From Deltaproteobacteria bacterium (GTDB lineage Bacteria; Myxococcota_A; UBA796; SXON01), in the NCBI GenBank assembly GCA_947486185.1, contig CANKTH010000012.1, positions 1 through 64,000 on the forward strand: a DNA stretch of 64,000 nt, in the 5' to 3' direction. Numbering within the stretch: position 1 is the stretch's first letter; every line of letters begins with the position of its first letter. Shown here piece by piece: positions 15,373 through 23,695 of this stretch. The notes beneath the pieces were generated by a model. The model searched no databases. It was not told the origin of the DNA and worked only from the letters and a program-made list of their open reading frames with translations. Made by a program: the position numbers and the translations under genes.

Positions 15373-16902
15373 TCAGTCCCCCGGGTCTTCGGCTGGCGGC
15401 GCTCCTCCCGCCTCCGCTTCGCGGTCCTCCTGTACATAACCAAGTTCTTCCAGCATTTTCTTGGTGGCGTCATCCAGCGTTGCCAAGCCGGCGCTTTTCT
15501 CGCCCGTGTAGCTCAGCCCCGGCAGGCGGCTGCCGGAGGCCCACGCGGACGCGCCCTTGAGCTCCTGTCCCTCGACCGACAGTGTGGCATCAGAGGGATA
15601 AAGGCCGAATTCTCCGGTAGCTTGTAGCTCGCGACCCCGGAGCTCACCGTCCTGCCACATGAACCCCGTGCTGCTCAGGCTCCCGGGCCCAGCCCAGGCC
15701 CAGGGGGTCCCCAGCGCCGCCCACAACGCGTGCTCCAGCGATTGGACGCGCTCCGGGTGCACTCCCGAGAGGTTCTTCTTCTCCTTGGGGTCCGTCGTCT
15801 GGTCGTAGAGTCGCCGCCGACCCCGCTCGAGGTCGAGGTCGAGGCGCCAGCCGGCCTCCTCGATGGACAAGCGCGCTGTCCGGAAGCGGCTGGTCTCGGC
15901 GAGGAGCGCCCTCGCGGGCACCTGCCCGCGGAGATCCACCCCTTGGCCGACAAAGGTGACCGCGGCCAACGCCGCGATCGTCGGTGCGAGGTCGATGCTG
16001 CTCACCGGCTCGTCGCGCACCGCCGGCGCGATGCCCGGACCCGCGACGAGCAGGGGCACCCGCAGCTGCTCCGCGTAGAGCGTATGACCGTGCCCCCAGG
16101 AGTGCCGCTCGCCGAACTCTTCGCCGTGGTCGGCGGTGACGATCACCGTCGCCGGGCGGTCCCACGCGTCGAGCAACCGCCCGATCTCGGCGTCTACCCA
16201 TCGGATGCTCTCGTCGTACTGGGCCACGATGTGTGTCATGCGCCCGCGCCCGATCCGGTGTTTGAGGAAGTACTTGTAGGTCGTGTAGCGGAGGTCGACC
16301 AGGTTGGGCGGCTGGTCGAAGGCCTCGTCGTAGGGTTTCGGCGGGAGGTACGGGTAGTGCACGTCGTAGAGATGTAGGAACACGAAGGCCGGTTTCCCCT
16401 TGGGGAGCGCCCCGGCCCACTCCAGGGTCCGATCGACAATGGCCGACGCGTTGACCGGATGCTGAAGGTTGGTATCGAGGCTCAGCCCATCATCCCGGAA
16501 CACCGAAAATCCACGGTTGAAGCCGTAATGAGCGCTGACGTACCAACTCGACACGAACGCCGCCGTCTGGAACCCCACGGCGCCAAGCGCCTCCTGGATC
16601 AGCGGCACCTCGGCGGAGAGTACAAGATCATCCTCGATCACCTGGTGCTGTGTGGGCCAGAGGCCCGTCAGCATCGACAAGTGGGACGGCAAGGTCCACG
16701 ACGAGGTGGCGTTCGAGTGGGTGAAACGGAGCCCGCTGGCGGCGAGGGCGTCGAGGCGGGGGCTGGTGGGCCGCTCGTAGCCATAGGAGGAGAGGTGGTC
16801 CGCGCGCAGAGAGTCGATGCTGATGAGCAGGATGTCGGGGCGCGTCGGGTCCCCCGCGGGCAAGCCGCAGCCGGACAGGTACAGGCTGAACAGGAGGCGC
16901 AT
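15373..16902 (-). CDS. Sulfatase-fold lipoprotein lacking the catalytic Cys
   Basis: 509 residues from the ATG at 16902, where a lipoprotein signal (MRLLFSLYLSGCG) starts; longer upstream reading is not signal-like. It is an alkaline-phosphatase-superfamily protein: DILLISIDSLRADHLSSYGY (metal Asp), TADHGEEFGERHSWGHG (metal Asp/His) and VPLLVAGPG. Sulfatases need C/S-x-P-S-R, with the Cys converted to formylglycine. Here the site reads SSWTLPSHLSMLTG (residues ~67-80), that is Thr for Cys and His for Arg. Related enzymes with Thr act as phosphotransferases or phosphodiesterases, so sulfatase activity is doubtful. The C-terminal ~120 residues (after LSGVHPERVQSLEHALW) are an added domain. Confidence 0.8.
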   Translation of the reverse strand: MRLLFSLYLSGCGLPAGDPTRPDILLISIDSLRADHLSSYGYERPTSPRLDALAASGLRFTHSNATSSWTLPSHLSMLTGLWPTQHQVIEDDLVLSAEVPLIQEALGAVGFQTAAFVSSWYVSAHYGFNRGFSVFRDDGLSLDTNLQHPVNASAIVDRTLEWAGALPKGKPAFVFLHLYDVHYPYLPPKPYDEAFDQPPNLVDLRYTTYKYFLKHRIGRGRMTHIVAQYDESIRWVDAEIGRLLDAWDRPATVIVTADHGEEFGERHSWGHGHTLYAEQLRVPLLVAGPGIAPAVRDEPVSSIDLAPTIAALAAVTFVGQGVDLRGQVPARALLAETSRFRTARLSIEEAGWRLDLDLERGRRRLYDQTTDPKEKKNLSGVHPERVQSLEHALWAALGTPWAWAGPGSLSSTGFMWQDGELRGRELQATGEFGLYPSDATLSVEGQELKGASAWASGSRLPGLSYTGEKSAGLATLDDATKKMLEELGYVQEDREAEAGGAPPAEDPGD

Positions 16903-17019
16903 CCCCCGCGTCTTAGCGCGTTGGGCCGTTTGGCGGACTCTGGCGCGAGACACTTCGGTACCGTTTCGGAGACAAACGGTTTCGGACGACCGCGTGATCG
17001 GCGCACACATGAGAGGTGA

Positions 17020-17140
17020 GCAAGGGAGGTTGTACGGGGCTGCACGGGAGAGGGGCACTACGGGCGTTCAACGCCGTGGTCGCGGAACCGGACAACCTTC
17101 CGGGGGCGGTGGAGCATCACTCCGCCGCCCCGTCTTTTTT
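17020..17140 (+). ncRNA. Candidate intergenic small RNA ending in a terminator
   Basis: Both flanking genes are on the minus strand, yet the plus strand carries a folded stretch ending in a textbook intrinsic terminator. GGAGGTTGT at 17025-17033 pairs with ACAACCTTC at 17092-17100 (9 pairs, one wobble), closing a region that contains the small hairpin GGCG-TTCAA-CGCC at about 17063-17075. No plus-strand gene lies downstream before 18709, so a riboswitch or leader is unlikely. It does not match 6S, SRP, tmRNA or RNase P signatures that I know. The 5' end and promoter are not resolved; the RNA could begin anywhere from ~16905. Confidence 0.4.
17103..17140 (+). terminator. Strong rho-independent terminator (plus strand)
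   Basis: A 12-base-pair G/C-rich stem: 5' arm 17103-17114, loop CATCA, 3' arm 17120-17131, with a single G-U wobble. It is followed by GTC and six T residues at 17135-17140. On the minus strand no T-run follows, so it is oriented to stop plus-strand transcription, although no plus-strand protein gene precedes it. Confidence 0.75.
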
Positions 17141-17184
17141 GGCCGGTCCGGCCTGGTCCAAAGCGCAACGGGTGGCGGGCAGGC

Positions 17185-17940
17185 CTACCCAACGCCGCGT
17201 CTGGGCTCAGCCCACAAGGTCGCGCCGAAAAGCGCCAACACCTTGTCCCAATGGTGGTCCGACGCGCGTGGGTTGAACACGCTCATGTCCGGCGCCGCGA
17301 AGCCGTGCAGGGCCCCGGGGTAGAGCTCTACCTCAAAATCTACGTTCGCCGCGGAGAGTGCGGCGGACAGGACCTCGAGGTCGGCTGGGGTGCACGCGGC
17401 GTCGGCGTCGGCGACCGCAAAGTAGCAGCGGGCCCTTATCCGCGGCGCACCCAAGTGGGGGCTGTCGGGCCCCGGCCGGACCAGGCCGCCCCCGTGGATC
17501 GATCCGAGGGCCGCCGCACGATCTCCGAGGTGGGCCGCCGCGAACAGACCTTGACGGCCGCCCATGCAGTACCCGAGGAGGCCCACCGGCCCGCGCCGGA
17601 TCTGCGGATGGGTGCTGAGGCTGTTGAGCAGCAGCACGGTGTCGACGCCGACCTTCGCCTGTTGTACCGCGTTCATCAGGCCAAGGATGCGGGCGCGCTC
17701 GGGGGCGTCGTGAAAGGTGGTCGCGGCATTGAACGGCGCATAAGGCCCTGTGCGCCAATAGAGGTTGGGCAAGAGCACCGCGTAGCCCGCGGAGACCAGC
17801 CGCAGCGCCATGCTCTGGAGCGCCGGCCGAATGCCGAAGGCGTCCATGTAGAAGACGACGAGTGGACCCGGCTGATCCGGCAGGTACAGGTTGGCTTCGA
17901 TCTCGCCGTCGGGCGAGGGGACCTTGAGGCTCTCTGTCAT
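17185..17940 (-). CDS. Dienelactone hydrolase family protein
   Basis: 251 residues, alpha/beta-hydrolase fold without a signal peptide. The nucleophile elbow is GLLGYCMGGRQ (Cys, as in true dienelactone hydrolases rather than Ser). The acid is probably the Asp in FAVADADAACTP and the His is in YPGALHGFAAPD. N-terminal features include GPLVVFYMDAFGIRPALQSM and AVLLPNLYWRTGPY. It would hydrolyse lactones or small esters in the cytoplasm. It lies 26 bases downstream of the RibD-C reductase gene on the same strand, so the two probably form an operon. Confidence 0.85.
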   Translation of the reverse strand: MTESLKVPSPDGEIEANLYLPDQPGPLVVFYMDAFGIRPALQSMALRLVSAGYAVLLPNLYWRTGPYAPFNAATTFHDAPERARILGLMNAVQQAKVGVDTVLLLNSLSTHPQIRRGPVGLLGYCMGGRQGLFAAAHLGDRAAALGSIHGGGLVRPGPDSPHLGAPRIRARCYFAVADADAACTPADLEVLSAALSAANVDFEVELYPGALHGFAAPDMSVFNPRASDHHWDKVLALFGATLWAEPRRGVG

Positions 17941-17966
17941 CGGGTCACTCCCAGAGCAACGGTCGT

Positions 17967-18629
17967 CTACGGCCGCTCCACCGCGTAACGGGTGTAGAGC
18001 TCATCGCCGACCAGATGGGCATGCAGAAGCTTCAACCTCTGATAAGCCCCTGATCTGACGACGCCGTCCAGGAGCGATGGCCCGCGGCCGTAGAGCCTCG
18101 GGCACACGGTCACGTGGAGCTCGTCGAGCAACCCCATGCGAAGAAATTCGAGGAGCAAGGCTGGTCCTGCCTCGACGAGCAGCCTGGTGACGCCGCGCTC
18201 TGCGAGCAGGTCCAGCACCGCAGCCAGGTCCGTGGCGGAGGCCTGCTCTCCCAGCCAGCCATGTACGGGGCCCTGTCCGGGGGGAGAGACACATAAGGGG
18301 CGTATACGCTGCTCTTCCCAGAATCGGGGCGCGTCGGGCAGGCTGGGTTGCCGGCTCATCACGACGTTCCACCAGCGACGCCCGGCTAGCCCCGGCGCCG
18401 CTCCATCGGGAAAGCTGCTCGTTCCAAGCCGATCGATCGCCGCCTGATCGGGCAGCAACGGGAGACGCCACCGCCGAAAGGTGGCGCCGCCGATCAGCAC
18501 GGCGTCCGCGCGCGCCCGGAGCACGCTCATATACGCCAGGTCCGTGGCCGAGCCCGGTCCGCTACGGCTCTCGGCGGCGTCCGCCACCCGGCCGTCCAGG
18601 CTCACCGCGGTGTTGCTGAAAACAAACAT
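17967..18629 (-). CDS. RibD C-terminal domain / dihydrofolate reductase-like protein
   Basis: 220 residues, a stand-alone RibD-C (DHFR-fold) reductase. Motifs: FSNTAVSLDGRVAD (substrate and NADPH site), RARADAVLIGGATFRRWRLP, RGVTRLLVEAGPALLLEFLR (the GG/EGGP-like NADPH loop, here EAGP) and DELHVTVCPRLYGRGPSLLDG. Family members reduce ribosylamino-pyrimidines in riboflavin synthesis or other carbonyls. Lacking a deaminase domain, this one may be a riboflavin-pathway reductase or a general oxidoreductase. ribF lies 7 kb away but is unlinked in transcription. Upstream is a 79-base divergent region shared with the methyltransferase gene. Confidence 0.8.
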   Translation of the reverse strand: MFVFSNTAVSLDGRVADAAESRSGPGSATDLAYMSVLRARADAVLIGGATFRRWRLPLLPDQAAIDRLGTSSFPDGAAPGLAGRRWWNVVMSRQPSLPDAPRFWEEQRIRPLCVSPPGQGPVHGWLGEQASATDLAAVLDLLAERGVTRLLVEAGPALLLEFLRMGLLDELHVTVCPRLYGRGPSLLDGVVRSGAYQRLKLLHAHLVGDELYTRYAVERP

Positions 18630-18708
18630 CGTTCGCCCTTATCGTGCCCCACGGATTGGCACCCCAGCGTCGGGCACCCGGGCGTCCGGCCCCGAGATAA
18701 GCGCACCG

Positions 18709-19884
18709 ATGCCTCCCCCATTTGTCGGCGCCGCGCTCCTCCTGGGGGCCGGCGGACGCCACGAAGCGCTGCTCGCTGAGCTCGGCCGTCACGGGGTGGC
18801 GGCCGAGGTGGCCGCTCCGGGCCGCCTCTGGACGCCTTCGGTCCCCGCGCGGCCATGCGCCTTCTTACGCCAGGTCCTGCCCGAGGCGATGGAGCTGCGC
18901 GCCCCCAGCATCTCGGCGTGGGCGGAGCAGCTCTCCTTGCACCTCGACCTGCCCGACGGCGCCCCGTGGCGGCTCCATGTCTACGCCGAAAGTGAAGTAG
19001 AAGCACCGTTTCGGTCGGGAGCGCGCGCCGCCCACACCGCGAGGCGTCGAGACGGTGGCCCGGCGCGGTCAGGGTCGTCGCCCGGTCCCACCGCCGCATG
19101 GTCTCACCGCGCGGCGCTGATTCGGGAGGCCCTGCTCGGCGTGCTCAAGGCGCGCCGCCGGCACCTGCTCCGCGCGTTGTCGGACACGGAGGCCGCGTGG
19201 ACCGACTCCGAAAGCCTGGTGCAGCTCCTGCTTGTGGCGCCAGATCAAGGTTATCTCTCGATCACCCGAGCGCCGGCGCCTGCGCAGATCGCGGCCTGGC
19301 TCAGCGTGCTGCCCGCGGGTATCGCGGTGCCGGCGGAGGATCCCCGTCCGCCCAGCCGGGCCTACACCAAGCTGATCGAGGCCGAACGCCGGTTTGGTCG
19401 GCGCATCTCGCCGGGCGATGTGGGGGTGGACCTCGGCGCCTCTCCCGGAGGGTGGAGCTTCGTGGCGCTGCAGCGGGGGGCGCAGGTGATCGCGGTGGAC
19501 CGCAGCCCGCTGGTGCCGGAGCTCATGGCCCATCCGGGTCTGCAATTCGTGAAGGGGGACGCGTTCTCCTGGCGGCCCCCGCGTGAGGTGGACTGGCTCT
19601 GGTGTGACGTCATCGCGGCGCCGGAGCGCACCCTGGCGCTCCTGGTCGACTGGCTCCAAGCCGGGTGGGCCCGGCACTTTGTGGTCACCCTGAAGCTGCG
19701 AGGTGAGATGGACCTGCCGGTGCTCGATCAGGTCGTCGAGCGCCTGGGCGGTCTCGCAGCGCCATGGTGGATGTGCCAACTCAGCGCGAACAAGGGGGAG
19801 GTCTGCCTTTTTGGTTCGCGGCGGCTGGCCCCAGCTGCGTCTCGATCAGCCGAGCCGGGGGAGGGCCACGTCGGTCCGCTCTGA
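18709..19884 (+). CDS. RlmM-like rRNA 2'-O-methyltransferase
   Basis: 391 residues from the ATG at 18709; no homology lies upstream although the frame is open. The C-terminal Rossmann methyltransferase domain has VGVDLGASPGGWSFVALQ (SAM motif I), VIAVDRSPL, a DWLWCDV motif (catalytic Asp region) and HFVVTLKLRGEMD (catalytic Lys). SRAYTKLIEAERRFG supplies the first Lys of the K-D-K-E set, and ANKGEVCLFGSR the Glu region. This is the FtsJ/RlmM class that methylates C2498 of 23S rRNA. The N-terminal ~190 residues (THUMP-like in RlmM) are divergent, so the exact target is less sure. It overlaps its convergent neighbour by 39 bases. Confidence 0.8.
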   Translation: MPPPFVGAALLLGAGGRHEALLAELGRHGVAAEVAAPGRLWTPSVPARPCAFLRQVLPEAMELRAPSISAWAEQLSLHLDLPDGAPWRLHVYAESEVEAPFRSGARAAHTARRRDGGPARSGSSPGPTAAWSHRAALIREALLGVLKARRRHLLRALSDTEAAWTDSESLVQLLLVAPDQGYLSITRAPAPAQIAAWLSVLPAGIAVPAEDPRPPSRAYTKLIEAERRFGRRISPGDVGVDLGASPGGWSFVALQRGAQVIAVDRSPLVPELMAHPGLQFVKGDAFSWRPPREVDWLWCDVIAAPERTLALLVDWLQAGWARHFVVTLKLRGEMDLPVLDQVVERLGGLAAPWWMCQLSANKGEVCLFGSRRLAPAASRSAEPGEGHVGPL

Positions 19885-20271
19885 GGGGTCGTCCTCGTCG
19901 GGCGGGGACGTGCCGCACCCGGCCCGGAGCTCGTCAAAAACACGAGCTTCAATCCGTGAAAGATCGGCCGCCGACACCTTGAGTCGCGCCGCCATCTCGC
20001 CCACCCGTCGGGTCTGGGCGAGCCCATAAGCCCCGTTTGCGACCGAGAGCACGATGGCCGCTTGTAGGAAAATCTCGGCGTAAGGCCATAGATCTTCGAA
20101 TGGCGCTGGGGAAGAGCAGGCGCCGATGATGGGGCCGAGGCTCTGATCGAGAAAACGCCGGACGGGGATCGAGAGCTCGTCCTCGCCGCTCATTGACTCG
20201 AGGCCGAGGAGGAACGCGAAGGCCAGCTCGGGCGCCATACCCGAAGCGACGATGTCGGCGTGGAGCCCCAT
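19846..20271 (-). CDS. Hypothetical alpha-helical protein
   Basis: 141 residues from the ATG at 20271 (MGLHADIVASGMAPELAFAF). It is helix-rich and soluble, with one moderately hydrophobic helix (EIFLQAAIVLSVANGAYGLA) and a C-terminal acidic tail (PPDEDDPSER). The spacing of helices and ARLKVSAADLSRIEARVFDE faintly recalls TerB-like domains, but no diagnostic residues are visible. The 3' end overlaps the methyltransferase gene by 39 bases on the opposite strand, an unusually long convergent overlap. Confidence 0.55.
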   Translation of the reverse strand: MGLHADIVASGMAPELAFAFLLGLESMSGEDELSIPVRRFLDQSLGPIIGACSSPAPFEDLWPYAEIFLQAAIVLSVANGAYGLAQTRRVGEMAARLKVSAADLSRIEARVFDELRAGCGTSPPDEDDPSERTDVALPRLG

Positions 20272-20343
20272 TCGGGTGATGTAGCACCTCGACGCCAGAG
20301 GATCGAGCGTCCGGCGGGCGCTTCGGCGCGTTAGGCGCCGCGA

Positions 20344-21909
20344 ATGCTCTTCGCCTTCCTCGCCCCGGCCCTCGCCGTCTGTGTGCTGGATCAAGCGTCA
20401 CTTCCCGATGGAGTCGCCTTTCGAGTCACCGCGGACGGCCAGGCGGCGCCCTGTCGTGACGTCTGGATTCGGGCCGCGGGAGACGAGGCCCCTCGCGCCT
20501 TCCGTCGTACAGTGGACGGGAAAAAGCGTGTCAAGTCCAACCATATCGCTCGCGTGGCCGGCGGTGCGTGGCACATCGTGGTCCCTGAGCTCCAGGTCGG
20601 TGAGCCCCTCGAGATCACGGTCGTCGCCGAGGGTCAGGTCGGGATCTCGGTCGGGAGCCCCTTGCCAGCGGGGCCAGCGCCGACGAGCACCGACATTCGC
20701 TGGGTACTTGCAGGTGCGCACCCCGGGTGGGGTTTCGCCGACCCACGACTGGGCAGCACCCTGGTCGAAGCACGATGGTCCCTTGACGGAGAGGCCGCCA
20801 CCTTCCTTCCGATTCCGCCCACTGCGACGGTCTCCCGGGCCCTGGACGTCTTCGTCGCCCCCGGCAGCGCGCGCGCCGCCGCAGGCGTAACGCTGGCGGA
20901 GGTTGCCTGGATCGAGGCTGGGGCCTCCCCACAAGGGAGGATTCACCTCGAGAACAATCGCGTGAGCCTCGGGGCGCCCGGGGTTGAGCTGGCGTGGACG
21001 GCGAGCCCCGGCGTCCGCGCGGTGATGAACGGGGAGGTGCTGGTCGCCGAAGGCAGCGGCACGCTGAGCTACCGGGTCAAACGTGTGTCGGGCGAGGCGG
21101 TGATCCCGGACGTGTCGGTCTTCTGGGCCGGGATCCAGGATCGTTTCCGTCGCGCCAGCCTACCCGAGCCCGCCGTTCCGCTCGAGCTCAAGCGGATCGT
21201 GGACCGTTCGGACATGGAGACCGCCCTGTTCACCGTTGTGGGGGGAAGCACCCTGGCGAGCCTGCCTGGCCACGACCCCATGGCGCCGCGTCCCCTCAAC
21301 CGTGCGTGGAAGTCCGGCTTCACCTCACGGGTAGAGCGAGGGTTGATCCTACACATGCTGCTTAGCCAGGAGCGTGTGGCGTCCGGCTATGTGCTCGCCG
21401 GACCGGACGTGGACCCGGAGACCTTCACGGGCTTCGACGCCGTGCTGGTCCAGACCAAAAAAGGCTGGCTTGACCCTGGATGTTCGGTGTGCGCTCCGGG
21501 GGAGCTGAGCCCACGATATGCGGGTCAACCGGCGTTGTCGGCCGACGGTTGGGTGAGCTTGCCCGAGCCGTCCGGCAGGGTGGCTCGGTCGATCCTCGTG
21601 GAGGGAGCAGATTTTATCGTGGACTTTCGGCTGGAGGGGGCCAGCGCGACCTCTCTGCGGGAGCGCCTCGCCGAGGTGGAGCCCGGCCAACGCTCGGCGA
21701 CGCTGGCGCGGGTCCTGGGTATGGTTGGCGCGAACGTGGAGTCGGTGACGGGGCTCGAGATGCCCGACCCGGAGACGCCCGCGGCGGAGATGCCCGCGGT
21801 GGTGGTGTCGGCGCGGCTTCGTGGCCCCAATCCTCCGCGCCCCCCCGAGGTCTACCTGCCTTCGGGCGGGCGCCTGGAGGTGCTCGGGGCGGAGCCGACC
21901 GGCGAATAA
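20344..21909 (+). CDS. Secreted transglutaminase-like protein, probably inactive
   Basis: 521 residues with a signal peptide (MLFAFLAPALAVC). The N-terminal 250 residues are beta-rich, in the manner of DUF3857 domains of bacterial transglutaminase-like proteins. The segment at ~330-400 follows the transglutaminase plan: RVERGLILHMLLSQERVASG, then FDAVLVQTKKGWLDPGC and APGELSPRYAGQPAL. In active enzymes these positions read ..GDC.d.a.LL..lLr..Gi.A and F.H..v.v...g..lDpt. Here the catalytic Cys is absent and the His is replaced by Asp (FDAV), with only the Asp of LDP kept. Envelope location is likely; a structural or pseudoenzyme role is inferred. The next gene follows after 77 bases on the same strand. 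Confidence 0.6.
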   Translation: MLFAFLAPALAVCVLDQASLPDGVAFRVTADGQAAPCRDVWIRAAGDEAPRAFRRTVDGKKRVKSNHIARVAGGAWHIVVPELQVGEPLEITVVAEGQVGISVGSPLPAGPAPTSTDIRWVLAGAHPGWGFADPRLGSTLVEARWSLDGEAATFLPIPPTATVSRALDVFVAPGSARAAAGVTLAEVAWIEAGASPQGRIHLENNRVSLGAPGVELAWTASPGVRAVMNGEVLVAEGSGTLSYRVKRVSGEAVIPDVSVFWAGIQDRFRRASLPEPAVPLELKRIVDRSDMETALFTVVGGSTLASLPGHDPMAPRPLNRAWKSGFTSRVERGLILHMLLSQERVASGYVLAGPDVDPETFTGFDAVLVQTKKGWLDPGCSVCAPGELSPRYAGQPALSADGWVSLPEPSGRVARSILVEGADFIVDFRLEGASATSLRERLAEVEPGQRSATLARVLGMVGANVESVTGLEMPDPETPAAEMPAVVVSARLRGPNPPRPPEVYLPSGGRLEVLGAEPTGE

Positions 21910-21986
21910 AAGCGCGGGTATCAAGAGGCGCTTCGACGCGACGGAAGTCGGGGGCGGATAGGGGGTTGTCGAGGCAGGGTGAAACC

Positions 21987-22814
21987 GTGAACGTTGTTTG
22001 GCGGACGATCGGGATCGGTGCTTGGATCATGGGGTTCAGCCTCGTCGGTGGCACCTCAGCGCGCGCGGAGGAGGTCGTCTGGGGCTGGCTGACGCTGTCG
22101 GGCCCCGAGGGGCTCGCTTGGGGCACGGACTCGGTACCGTTTGACAGTGTGCCTCGTCGGCGGGACATGCTCCTCATCGACAGTGACTACCTCGGCGCGA
22201 ACAAGGCAGACCGCCCTGACGACCTGGAGATCCCCGCCCCGCAGGGTGAACGCCGATTTTTGCGCTACGCCCACGGCGCGCTGGTGGACGCGTGGTGGGT
22301 CAGCGAACAGAAGCTCGAAGCTGGGCCGCTGGTGGGTTGGGCGAAGCCGGAGTGGACGGGCATCATCCTGGGCCCGGGTGAAGATGGCTACCTCGCCTAC
22401 GGCACCGCGTCTTCGTGGACGGTCGGCAATCGCACCATCCTTCACTGGAGGGATAAAGCTGGTAAACACGATGTGATCGCGGCGCGTGCGATCCCCGACA
22501 CCCGGTATGGCACCACGCGGCCCGCGCCGCTCAAGCCTCGGGGAGACACTGGCGCCAAGGCCAGCATCAAAGGTAGCTTCAAGCAGGCCGCCAAGTCGCT
22601 CCGTGGCGATCTCGCGAGCTGCCTGGACGGCACCCGTATGCCGGTGGAGATGACGATCCAGCTCCGGCTGGACGGCCGCGGCTCCCCCTCACGCATCAAG
22701 GTGGACTCCGAACAGCCGGTGTTCAGTCTGGATGATTGTGTCGCTGGTGCGCTCCTCGCGCTCCAGGGGGCGCCGGGGAGCAGCGGGGACCTGATCGTCT
22801 TCCGGATGAAGTGA
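21987..22814 (+). CDS. Secreted protein with AgmX/PglI-like C-terminus
   Basis: 275 residues from the GTG at 21987 (AGGG eight bases upstream). The start was chosen because it yields a complete signal peptide ending GGTSARA-EE. The middle part, rich in Trp and Asp, is unrecognised. The last ~85 residues (LRGDLASCLDG, MTIQLRLDGRGSPSRIKVD, FSLDDCVAGALLALQ) fit the AgmX/PglI C-terminal (TonB-C-like) pattern: two Cys about 50 residues apart enclosing a strand with G-x-V/I. Such domains occur in gliding-motility and envelope proteins of Myxococcota. A disulfide between the two Cys is likely in the periplasm. Possibly co-transcribed with the transglutaminase-like gene. Confidence 0.6.
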   Translation: MNVVWRTIGIGAWIMGFSLVGGTSARAEEVVWGWLTLSGPEGLAWGTDSVPFDSVPRRRDMLLIDSDYLGANKADRPDDLEIPAPQGERRFLRYAHGALVDAWWVSEQKLEAGPLVGWAKPEWTGIILGPGEDGYLAYGTASSWTVGNRTILHWRDKAGKHDVIAARAIPDTRYGTTRPAPLKPRGDTGAKASIKGSFKQAAKSLRGDLASCLDGTRMPVEMTIQLRLDGRGSPSRIKVDSEQPVFSLDDCVAGALLALQGAPGSSGDLIVFRMK

Positions 22815-22834
22815 CGGCCCGCCGTATTGGCTGG

Positions 22835-23695
22835 TCAGCGGCTCCCGACCACGCTGATGCTCTGGCCATCGGTCACCATCACGATGTCGCCGTGCAGATC
22901 GCTGCGCCACACCTCCGCGCCGGCCGCCTCCAAGGTGTCGAGGGTCTCCTCGTGCGGATGGCCGTAGTCGTTCCGCTGACCCACGGGGATCAGCGCGTAG
23001 GAAGGTGACATCTCCATGACCAGCGCACGATCATTGGAGTCCGACGATCCATGGTGGTGCACCTTGAACACGTCGATCGTGCCCGGGCGCAGCCCATTCT
23101 CGCAAACCGTGGACTCGCAGTCTCCGCCCAGGAGCACGGTCACCGCGCCGAAAGTCAGCTTGAGCACGATCGAGTTGTTGTTCTCATTGTCCCAGTCGCC
23201 GGCGTCGGAGTGGAGCACCTCCACCGTGACCGCGTCGTCGAAGGGCAGCTCGTCGCCCGTCGCGACCGCCCGGCGACGGTCTCCGGCCTGCCGTACGTAC
23301 CAGTCGTAATCGGAAGAATCGTAGCCTCTACCATTGTCATACGCGGCTTCGGTCTCCGGGTGTGCGTCCAGGAGGCGATCCATCGCGCCGAGGTGGTCGG
23401 AGTGCAGGTGGCTCACTACGGTCAGGTTCACCCCCTGGGGGGCGTGGGCGGCGAGGTAGTCCTCGGTGTGGTCCCACCACGCGTCTTCGTCTCCGATGTC
23501 CACCACCATCGTGCGGCCGCTCGGGCCGATCACGAGCATACCGTCCCCCTGTCCGACGTCGATCAGGTGGAGGGCGAGCGTACCGGTAGCCCAGGTGATC
23601 CCACCTGAATCGTCACCCTGCGTCGCGTCGGTCGGCGAGGCGCCGTCAGTGTCGTCTTTGAGACGCGAGACGCAAGCGAGGAGGAGGAGCAGCAC
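22835..23695 (-). CDS. ComEC-like metallo-beta-lactamase-fold lipoprotein
   Basis: 286 residues starting at a GTG (23695) that gives a lipoprotein signal VLLLLLAC, followed by a Thr/Asp-rich linker. The MBL domain shows LHLIDVGQGDGMLVIGP (the ComEC/Rec2 signature IDVGQGD), VVDIGDED, VVSHLHSDHLGAMD (HxHxDH metal site), LLGGDCE and VFKVHHHGSSDS. It resembles the detached MBL domain of competence protein ComEC, without the membrane channel. Family members cleave phosphodiesters or nucleic acids. Surface anchorage suggests extracellular DNA or nucleotide hydrolysis, which is inference. Confidence 0.88.
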   Translation of the reverse strand: MLLLLLACVSRLKDDTDGASPTDATQGDDSGGITWATGTLALHLIDVGQGDGMLVIGPSGRTMVVDIGDEDAWWDHTEDYLAAHAPQGVNLTVVSHLHSDHLGAMDRLLDAHPETEAAYDNGRGYDSSDYDWYVRQAGDRRRAVATGDELPFDDAVTVEVLHSDAGDWDNENNNSIVLKLTFGAVTVLLGGDCESTVCENGLRPGTIDVFKVHHHGSSDSNDRALVMEMSPSYALIPVGQRNDYGHPHEETLDTLEAAGAEVWRSDLHGDIVMVTDGQSISVVGSR

